A DNA stretch of 28,898 bases. Source: a virus. The first letter of the stretch is position 1. Each line of letters starts with the position of its first letter. The notes under the pieces are model-generated. The model had not been told where the DNA came from and did not search any database. It worked only from the letters and a program-made list of their open reading frames with translations. Positions 23,571 to 28,898 of this stretch are shown here, piece by piece. The translations under genes were made by a program, and so were the position numbers. Location of the stretch: the IMG/VR virus record IMGVR_UViG_3300042560_000170, positions 1-28,898 of that record; one strand, written 5' to 3'.

Positions 23571-25742
23571 TCAGAAAGTTCCGCCTTCGATGATCGCCCA
23601 TTCAGGGGCCGAGACACCTTGCCTAAGCATATAACCTTGGGTGCCTTTTCCAACCGTTGATAACGTTGTTGTGCCCGAAGCGTATAGTAAATCACCTGCG
23701 GTATAAGATCCAATATTTGTGCCGCCTCGTGCCACTGCCAGGGTGCCTGCAGTCACTTGACTAGCATTGATGGCAATCGACGTATCAGTCACTGATGTCA
23801 ATTGGCCTTGCGCGTTTACTGCAAACACAGGAATGGTTGCTGCGCCACCATAGGATGCGGCTGCTACACCTGTGCTCGTGATGCTAAATTGCGTGCCCGT
23901 TAGCGTTAACCCGGTACCCGCTGAATAAGTGCCGGCACTTGAGAATTGCGAGAACAGGATCGAACTCGTGCCCATCGTAACGACATTGGCCGTTTGCACC
24001 CAGCCTGTGCTGCCGTACAACGTTCCATTAGCGACAAACACAAAATCGCCGGTCTGGATCTCTGCGGCTTGATCAAAGTCTGTGGCGCGAGTCAGGACTG
24101 TGCCGCCAGTTGCCCAAGTGTAGATGCCGTTATGCGCTGCATTAGACTCATTACGCACAAGGATGCGGTCACCGTTTTGGATCGCATAGCCATCAAGCGT
24201 TGTCAGTGCTACGCCAAGCGTTAAGGTTGCGCCGACGCCTGCGGTGCCGTTGTCATAAGTTACAGAGCCGCCTGTGATGGATGCCAGCGAGGCTGTTGTC
24301 GTAACCTGGCAGGGAGTTTCAATATCAAGGCCTTGGGCTACCGCATCCACATACTGCTTGGGCGCCAACTCCAACGCATTAACAGGGTTTTGCGTAACGG
24401 TTACTGATGTCAGGCCACCAAGGGTCAGGCTCGTAGCACCCAAAGCAATATTGGTTGTGCCAATCGTCAGACTGGAGTTGGTTAAGCTTGCGTTGCCAAT
24501 ATTACTGAGCGTATTGCTTGCACCGCTGATCGTCTTATTGGTCAGCGTGTCGCTGGTTGCGCGGCCTACAAGCGTGTCAGTCGTTGATGGTAGGGTTAGG
24601 GTACCCGAGTTAACAATAGACGCAATGACGGGCGCTGTAAGCGTCTTATTTGTCAGTGTTTGCGTGCCTGTCAGCGTAACAACTGACGTATCAATCCCAA
24701 TCGTTACTGGTGCCGAAGCATCATAACTGCCGCCTGTTAAGCCCGTGCCAATCGTTAGCGGGTAAGCCGCTGCTGCTGTAATCGTTCCAGAGGCGCCTAG
24801 CGCAATCGTTGTGCCGTTGATCGTTAGGCTTGAATTAGTAAGTGATGCGTTGCCGATGTTGGTAAACGTATTGAGCGCACCGCTCATCGTTTTGCCTGTC
24901 AGCGTTTGCACACCTGTAAGCGTGACGACATTTGAGTCAATCTCAATCGTTCCCGTTGAAACAATCGGATTAGCAGACCCTGTAATGCCATTGCCTAACG
25001 TGATTTGCGTGATGCCAGAACCGACTGAAAGCTGTCCCCAGGCGTTGTTTGCGTAAGCCTCGAGTTGCGCGTTGGTGGTGTTGTACCGGATGGTTCCGTT
25101 GGAGGGCGAAACGACTCGATCACCCGTTGTTCCTGAAGGAACCACCACTCCTTGGACGCCCGGTATAACGGGGTTATCGGCAAGACCAATCGTCGGGTTT
25201 GTGCCATCGCCAGTCCCATTCGCTACATCAATCTCGCTTGCAGTGCCTTGCAAGGTAACGATGCCGACACTGTTACCACTTGTGCGGGTAAGCAAGCCAA
25301 CGCCTGAAGATTGCGCCAGATACAAGGGCATGCCTGTTAGCGATACGACAGGATTGCCTGCGATGCCATCGCCGTTTGATATGGCCAAGCCTGAAGTGCC
25401 AGCTTGAATGGTTCTTGCAGCAACTGTGGTTGAGCTGTCCTTAGCGATCAAGCCCTGCGCAGACGTTGCTAGGCTTGATACGGCGCCTGCAAGTGCCACG
25501 GCTAGGGTTGAGCCTGCGCCATTGTCTGTAATCGTTAAGCCACTGCCTGTGGTGGTTAACAAGCGCGAATTAGTAAGCGTAGGCTGCGACGTTGCCGTGA
25601 CAAAGGTGCCTGTCAATACAGGGCTAGCAGCAATCGCTCCTGTCGTTGTTTGAACGGTCTGTCCATTCTGGACGACTGGCACAAGCTCTGTGCCTGTAAT
25701 GGCACCGGCGGCTGGTAATTGGGAGATAGCCTGATTAGCCAT
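23571..25742 (-). CDS. Tail fibre protein with T/N-rich repeats and fibre middle domain
   Basis: The 723-residue N-terminus (MANQAISQLPAAGAITGTEL, VPVVQNG) matches that of the protein at 27562-28146, suggesting a shared attachment module. Residues 270-430 have VVTLTGTQTLTNKTL-type repeats and SNIGNASLTNSSLTI units. Residues 459-600 resemble a widespread phage fibre/side-tail domain: PKQYVDAVAQGLDIETPC, then NGDRILVRNES, NGIYTW and VFVANGT-x3-STGWVQT. The C-terminus (670-723) ends ARGGTNIGSYTAGDLLYASG and APEWAIIEGGTF. Probably a trimeric receptor-binding or connector fibre. Its ATG overlaps the upstream stop (TAATG). Confidence 0.75.
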   Translation of the reverse strand: MANQAISQLPAAGAITGTELVPVVQNGQTVQTTTGAIAASPVLTGTFVTATSQPTLTNSRLLTTTGSGLTITDNGAGSTLAVALAGAVSSLATSAQGLIAKDSSTTVAARTIQAGTSGLAISNGDGIAGNPVVSLTGMPLYLAQSSGVGLLTRTSGNSVGIVTLQGTASEIDVANGTGDGTNPTIGLADNPVIPGVQGVVVPSGTTGDRVVSPSNGTIRYNTTNAQLEAYANNAWGQLSVGSGITQITLGNGITGSANPIVSTGTIEIDSNVVTLTGVQTLTGKTMSGALNTFTNIGNASLTNSSLTINGTTIALGASGTITAAAAYPLTIGTGLTGGSYDASAPVTIGIDTSVVTLTGTQTLTNKTLTAPVIASIVNSGTLTLPSTTDTLVGRATSDTLTNKTISGASNTLSNIGNASLTNSSLTIGTTNIALGATSLTLGGLTSVTVTQNPVNALELAPKQYVDAVAQGLDIETPCQVTTTASLASITGGSVTYDNGTAGVGATLTLGVALTTLDGYAIQNGDRILVRNESNAAHNGIYTWATGGTVLTRATDFDQAAEIQTGDFVFVANGTLYGSTGWVQTANVVTMGTSSILFSQFSSAGTYSAGTGLTLTGTQFSITSTGVAAASYGGAATIPVFAVNAQGQLTSVTDTSIAINASQVTAGTLAVARGGTNIGSYTAGDLLYASGTTTLSTVGKGTQGYMLRQGVSAPEWAIIEGGTF

Positions 25743-26083
25743 TATGGTGACAGTGCAATTCCATCGAGGTTCCCATTATTTTCTGGCGTCTGGGTGTTGC
25801 CTTCAGTTGACATTATCGTCTGATTTAAGCCATTAGTCAGCAGGTTATTGGGATCTACTGCTACTGACACGTCAGGCCGCGGGAAGCGCAAGTTAATCCT
25901 CTCAGTCTTTCTTGCCGGCAGGCGGTATGGATCTTTCTGATCAGCACACCCCTGATCGCAAACTTGCAAGCCAGGAAAGTTGGGATCGGGACGCATGACC
26001 ACATAGGTGCGCTTCATCTTGCAGCGATCACAAACAGCAATCGCAACACTAGCAAGGCCTGATGTGTCAAGAAAGATAGACAT
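25742..26083 (-). CDS. Phage protein with CxxC zinc-like motif
   Basis: The 113-residue protein has CDRCKMKRTYVVMRPDPNFP, then LQVCDQGCADQKDPYRLPAR. The Cys pairs (C-x2-C and C-x3-C) may bind zinc. A PRPDVSVAVDPNN segment follows and the C-terminal third looks disordered. Such proteins recur beside adaptor genes of environmental podophages, but the function is unknown. No strong ribosome site was seen; two bases separate its ATG from the adaptor stop, so re-initiation is likely. It may be a minor structural or assembly protein. Confidence 0.65.
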   Translation of the reverse strand: MSIFLDTSGLASVAIAVCDRCKMKRTYVVMRPDPNFPGLQVCDQGCADQKDPYRLPARKTERINLRFPRPDVSVAVDPNNLLTNGLNQTIMSTEGNTQTPENNGNLDGIALSP

Positions 26084-26085
26084 AA

Positions 26086-27156
26086 TCAGGAGGTGTAGGG
26101 CATGATATTGGGCGCGAAGTAGATAGGCGAGCGATCACGCTCTTCCTGCTCAACCTCGTTGAGGTACTTATTAGCCTGCGCCTCAAGGTATTGAACCCGA
26201 TCTAGTGGCACCTGTGGCAATTCCAGTGCAAGCTGATGACTCAGCATGGCCACGGTTGCCAGATACCAACGCTGCGGGATTTGTAACTCGTCAGTAAGGT
26301 CGCCCACATCCATGATCTGCTTGGAATACCAGACCGTCATTTGAATAAACGGGTCACTTGGCGTGGGCCAGAGGTAGATTTCAGGCTGTGGGATCGTGCG
26401 GTTGAACCAAAACTGGTAGGGCTGGTTGGCCGTGAAGTTTTTATTCGGCAGATTGGTGTAATCATCACGATTTAGGCGTGACATCGTGATTTCTCGGCTG
26501 TTATTGCCGACATACCACTCTCTTAGCGCCAACGTCGTGCCGCCAGAAGCCCTAATGCGGTAATACTGCACCGTCTGGCCAGGGTCGATGTCATACCAAA
26601 GCCACTGATTGTCAGTTACAACGACGGTTCCGACGTTTTCAAGCGTATTCCAGGTGGAACCATCCGTGGAATACTCAAGTGTGAAGGTCCAGGTGGCACT
26701 TCCACCGCCAGAAACATAGGGCAGCACGCCAATAGATCCCGCATAAACCGGGTTGTCGGTCCCAAAATCGACTGAAATGTTGCCATTGGCACTCGTTTGC
26801 TGGCAGTAAGTGTCTACATCGTTATCAGCAACGAAGGAAACCGTGCCGCCTGCACTGGTAGCGTAGTTACCTGAGGGGCGGTTCATCGTGCGATACAGGG
26901 CATTCAGAACATCATTGGCGCCAATCGGCAGCGAATAGATGTACTTATCCACTGACAGGCCAATAACTTCCTTCTTGATTGCCCAATATTGGATGCCAAT
27001 GTTGATCAGGCTTGATAGCGTCATGCCCAAGATCTCTCTTGCGGCTACCAACTGCTCGCTGGTTAGCTCTTCTGCTAACTTGCCACACCGACGCGCTGCG
27101 TGGTCAATCAGCGTTTGGACGTTATAAACCTGGCCGTAAGTTTCTGAATATGCCAT
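26086..27156 (-). CDS. Tail adaptor (P22 gp4-like) with inserted discoidin-like domain
   Basis: The 356-residue protein has an N-terminal helical part, 1-94 (VQTLIDHAARRCGKLAEELT, then AAREILGMTLSSLIN), and a C-terminal part, 219-356. The C-terminal part includes W-F-N-R-TIPQPEIYLWPTPSD and a long helix, RVQYLEAQANKYLNEVEQEE. These match phage gp4-like tail adaptor proteins that close the portal. Residues about 95-218 differ: an all-beta stretch with VSFVADNDVDTYCQQTS, WTFTLEYSTDGSTWNTLE and VQYYRIRASGG. This resembles a discoidin (F5/8 C) galactose-binding fold. The insert would project from the adaptor ring. The family call is from pattern recognition. Confidence 0.7.
   Translation of the reverse strand: MAYSETYGQVYNVQTLIDHAARRCGKLAEELTSEQLVAAREILGMTLSSLINIGIQYWAIKKEVIGLSVDKYIYSLPIGANDVLNALYRTMNRPSGNYATSAGGTVSFVADNDVDTYCQQTSANGNISVDFGTDNPVYAGSIGVLPYVSGGGSATWTFTLEYSTDGSTWNTLENVGTVVVTDNQWLWYDIDPGQTVQYYRIRASGGTTLALREWYVGNNSREITMSRLNRDDYTNLPNKNFTANQPYQFWFNRTIPQPEIYLWPTPSDPFIQMTVWYSKQIMDVGDLTDELQIPQRWYLATVAMLSHQLALELPQVPLDRVQYLEAQANKYLNEVEQEERDRSPIYFAPNIMPYTS
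26503..26874 (-). other. Inserted discoidin-like (galactose-binding fold) segment within adaptor gene
   Basis: Encodes residues 95-218 of the adaptor. It shows the A-D-N-D-x-DTYCQ start, a STDGSTWNT turn and the YYRIRASGG ending, typical of discoidin-like carbohydrate-binding modules. Confidence 0.6.
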
Positions 27157-27561
27157 TTAGAACCCCGGACATTTCCAGCGCTTCATTGAAGCGCGTGCTC
27201 GAGAACCCTTCTCGCTCTTCTCTGCTATAGGACCCATGCGTGCGCAGAAAGAGTCTTTTCTCGGCCCTCCCTGGGGCTGTGGAGCCTTCAGGTTTGATCC
27301 TGTTTCTCGGTTGTACTTCGCTCTGCCCTTGGCGGTAAGACCAGCGCCTTGATCCGCCGGAAGCTTTTCACCGCGGCCAATCGCAAGGCTCGGACCACCT
27401 TTCTTAAGCTGTTCAGGAAGCTTCGCATAAGATCGCCCTTTCACGTTGGATTGGGTGTACTCAGCCGCTACGTCAGGACTGATGCCCACCTTCTTGGCAA
27501 ACTTGGGATTGTTTTCGGCTGCTTTCATCAACCGAAATTGCGCCTTAGATTTGGCGGGCAT
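27157..27561 (-). CDS. DUF6321-like basic phage protein
   Basis: The 134-residue, very basic protein has an N-terminal SKAQFRLMKAAENNPKFAKK helix (DUF3008-like) and a VGISPDVAAEYTQSN segment. This is followed by a C-terminal block GLTAKGRAKYNRETGSNLKA and PRKDSFCARM, which matches DUF6321-like proteins. It is probably a small structural or DNA-binding virion protein; no function is known. The gene ends with a stop one base after the adaptor ATG, so the two are coupled. It parallels the DUF5872-like protein of the lysis region in its basic character. Confidence 0.7.
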   Translation of the reverse strand: MPAKSKAQFRLMKAAENNPKFAKKVGISPDVAAEYTQSNVKGRSYAKLPEQLKKGGPSLAIGRGEKLPADQGAGLTAKGRAKYNRETGSNLKAPQPQGGPRKDSFCARMGPIAEKSEKGSRARASMKRWKCPGF

Positions 27562-28146
27562 TTAGGCCACCTGCATCATCGTAGCGATGACTGAAGGAAT
27601 TGCTGGGTAGGCCGGAGAAACGCTTGCAGGCAAATGTTCCATCGTAAGCGTAGCCACTGTGGGCAACCACATGATCTGCACATATTGACTAGCGTTAAGG
27701 TCAAGGAAAATATTCCAAGCCGCCACACCGTATCCAAAAATGCTAGCACTCTTTCTGGCAGAGATTGTGATCTGCGTAGCCGAGTTTGCAAGGTCCACGC
27801 CATCAACGCGAAACCAAATCGTTACGTCTTCCTGCGTGTTTTCAACGTTCTTAAACTGCGAACTAAACTGCAAGTTGTAGATGCCATCAGCGGGCACTGT
27901 GATGCGGCTACTGCTTGCTACCGTGACGCCATCAGAAATGTCTGTGGTGTTAAAAGTCATCGCCGTGCCTGCAGACACGCTACCTGTCTGATCCAGCGTG
28001 CTGCTAAAGCCGCCATAATTAACGCCAAATGCCCTTACCGTAGCAAGCGTTGCTTTTACGTTTGCGCCGCTTTGAACTAAAGGCACAAGCTCGGTGCCAT
28101 CCAGCGTCGCCGCCGTAGGCATTGCGGAAATCTTCTGATCAGCCAT
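27562..28146 (-). CDS. Small fibre protein with C1q/TNF-like head
   Basis: The protein has 194 residues. The N-terminus, MADQKISAMPTAATLDGTEL, shares its pattern with the large fibre at 23571-25742. Residues about 45-194 resemble a C1q-like jelly-roll: TAMTFNTTDISDGVTVASSS, then ITVPADGIYNLQFSSQF, VTIWFRVDGV and NASQYVQIMW. C1q-type domains form trimers and often bind sugars or proteins, so a short trimeric receptor-binding fibre is likely. The stop and next ATG are one base apart. No signal peptide, as expected. Confidence 0.7.
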   Translation of the reverse strand: MADQKISAMPTAATLDGTELVPLVQSGANVKATLATVRAFGVNYGGFSSTLDQTGSVSAGTAMTFNTTDISDGVTVASSSRITVPADGIYNLQFSSQFKNVENTQEDVTIWFRVDGVDLANSATQITISARKSASIFGYGVAAWNIFLDLNASQYVQIMWLPTVATLTMEHLPASVSPAYPAIPSVIATMMQVA

Positions 28147-28385
28147 TACGAGGCCTCCAAGACAATTTTGTCGTCATCCTCCTGAAGGACATAGCCTGGG
28201 CTTGTCTCATCAAGAATGTAAAAGGTTGTGACGGGCGTTGCGCCGTATACATCGACAACGCCATCATCGCCCACATCAAGACCAAAATCCGTTCCACCAA
28301 TGACGTTTTGCGCACCGACGCCTAAAGCGAAGCCGTCTGATGTGTTGGCTTGATTGGCTACGCTTGAGTAACCAACTTTGCCCAT
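28146..28385 (-). CDS. Small acidic phage protein
   Basis: The 79-residue acidic protein (GGTDFGLDVGDDGVVDVYG) ends with the motif VLQEDDDKIVLEAS. A Y-x-LQED-x-K-x-x-LE ending recurs in small fibre or virion-decoration proteins of environmental phages. The ATG at 28385 follows the stop of the next upstream gene by one base. It lies between two small beta-rich structural genes. Function inferred only. Confidence 0.55.
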   Translation of the reverse strand: MGKVGYSSVANQANTSDGFALGVGAQNVIGGTDFGLDVGDDGVVDVYGATPVTTFYILDETSPGYVLQEDDDKIVLEAS

Positions 28386-28386
28386 A

Positions 28387-28689
28387 TCAAATACCTGCTT
28401 GAATGAGTTTTAGCGTTGCTGTACCGCTGCCAGAATTGACAAGCAACTTAATGGCCGTCACTGGAAAAGCATAGTTGCCATCAGCATTAGCCGCTTGACT
28501 TGCAACGGTTGGATGACTAAACCACGTTGAAATGGTTCCGCTTGGATCGTCGAATGAATGCTGTACGGTATAGTTAACCGTGCCACTTACGATAACGCCA
28601 AACCCAACATTAAATGGGCTGATGTTGGTATTCATGACGATAGTGCTGCTTGAACCTACGCCTGTTTTAGATACCGATACGACCTTCAT
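28387..28689 (-). CDS. Small beta-rich structural protein, possible head decoration
   Basis: The 100-residue frame is open to 28728, but the ATG at 28689 is chosen because the upstream extension runs through a hairpin and an AAAGAGC site lies just before 28689. The product shows VVSVSKTGVGSSSTIVMNTN, YTVQHSFDDPSG, a WFSHP turn and TAIKLLVNSGSGTATLKLIQ. It is a pattern I associate with small conserved virion proteins of environmental phages. It is all-beta and without a membrane segment. A decoration or minor structural role is inferred from size and position. Confidence 0.6.
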   Translation of the reverse strand: MKVVSVSKTGVGSSSTIVMNTNISPFNVGFGVIVSGTVNYTVQHSFDDPSGTISTWFSHPTVASQAANADGNYAFPVTAIKLLVNSGSGTATLKLIQAGI

Positions 28690-28696
28690 GGCTGCT

Positions 28697-28709
28697 CTTT
28701 CATAGAAAG
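28697..28709 (-). promoter_or_regulatory. Small inverted repeat over the ribosome site
   Basis: CTTTC (28697-28701) and GAAAG (28705-28709) pair across a three-base loop on the minus transcript. This could partly hide the AAAGAGC site of the gene that starts at 28689. A five-pair stem is weak, so this is a minor signal. Confidence 0.35.
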
Positions 28710-28710
28710 C

Positions 28711-28726
28711 AGGGGCCGAAGCCCCC
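28711..28726 (-). terminator. UUCG tetraloop hairpin, possible terminator or processing site
   Basis: On the minus strand the sequence GGGGC-TTCG-GCCCC forms a five-pair stem, one more with a G-T wobble, with the very stable C(UUCG)G loop. It lies between the stop at 28732 and the ATG at 28689. Only TGCTTTCT follows, so it is not a classic U-run terminator. It may instead lower readthrough or protect the upstream mRNA end. Confidence 0.6.
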
Positions 28727-28731
28727 ACTAT

Positions 28732-28898
28732 TTAGCACGCGCCGCCGGCTCGCTTTTTGGCTGGTGGTGGCGATACCGTTACAGACTTCTCAGTCTCGGT
28801 TACCGCACCTTGGCCACGCAACTTGTCACGAAGCTTGCCGCCAAGCTCCTTAAAGATGCCAATCGGATTCAACGCTTCCTCAAGATCTCGACTCGCCT
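28732..28898 (-). CDS. C-terminal end of an unidentified phage gene (partial)
   Basis: A frame runs in from the right edge to TAA at 28732-28734. The last 54 residues include LEEALNPIGIFKELGGKLRD and TVSPPPAKKRAGGAC. The Pro/Lys/Gly-rich C-terminal tail ending in Cys is typical of some phage proteins, but I cannot identify the family. It is the first gene seen of the leftward operon and is followed by the UUCG hairpin. Its start lies outside the window. Confidence 0.6.
   Translation of the reverse strand, partial: ASRDLEEALNPIGIFKELGGKLRDKLRGQGAVTETEKSVTVSPPPAKKRAGGAC

Noticed and set aside
28690-28728. Upstream start of the small beta-rich gene at 28728
   Set aside because: The extra residues read through the UUCG hairpin and look unlike the rest of the protein. 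ATG 28689 follows an AAAGAGC site.
1-28898. tRNA genes, integrase, insertion sequences
   Set aside because: No cloverleaf-like pattern, transposase or recombinase motif was seen while reading the translated frames and the few gaps; tRNA detection by eye is not reliable.

Overview
This window reads as part of the genome of a tailed double-stranded DNA phage (Caudoviricetes), either a free phage or a metagenomic contig. Almost every recognisable product is a virion, lysis or small regulatory phage protein. There are no ribosomal, tRNA or host metabolic genes and no integrase. A GH24 endolysin with a 3TM-type holin and two small single-span membrane proteins points to a Gram-negative host; the host cannot be named from this sequence. 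No tail tape-measure, tail tube or sheath gene is visible. Two gp4/SU10-like adaptors plus very large candidate ejection proteins, one with a lytic transglycosylase, favour a short-tailed (podovirus-like) particle. That last point is inference. Terminase, portal and capsid genes are not seen.

Left arm, 1-1421, plus strand: a tightly packed run of small genes. It starts with the tail of an unidentified gene, then a Cro-like HTH protein, a winged-helix-like protein, a DUF551-like protein, two short proteins in overlapping frames, a NrdR-type zinc ribbon and a protein joining a phage HTH-like domain to a Cys4 zinc motif. Several of these genes overlap by 60-125 bases in different frames.

Right arm, 28898-1393, minus strand: about 27 kb of genes all transcribed leftward with gaps of only a few bases or stop/start overlaps, so probably one late operon. 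In transcription order it holds: the end of an unidentified gene and a UUCG hairpin; small structural proteins, a C1q-like fibre protein and a DUF6321-like protein; an adaptor with an inserted discoidin-like domain; a CxxC protein; two repeat-rich fibre proteins, a small structural protein and a glycine-rich fibre; a small protein, a 2OG-Fe(II) oxygenase and two small conserved phage proteins; the lysis cassette; a DUF5872-like basic protein; a second (SU10-like) adaptor; a fibre-like protein and a large structural protein with inserted modules; then a giant 1954-residue protein, two Ala/Gln-rich putative virion proteins and a lytic transglycosylase. The two arms converge and overlap tail to tail at 1393-1421.

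Working picture: the plus-strand arm carries regulators. The minus-strand arm builds the neck, fibres and ejection apparatus, lyses the cell, and carries one probable protein-modifying or auxiliary oxygenase in the middle of the fibre/lysis region.
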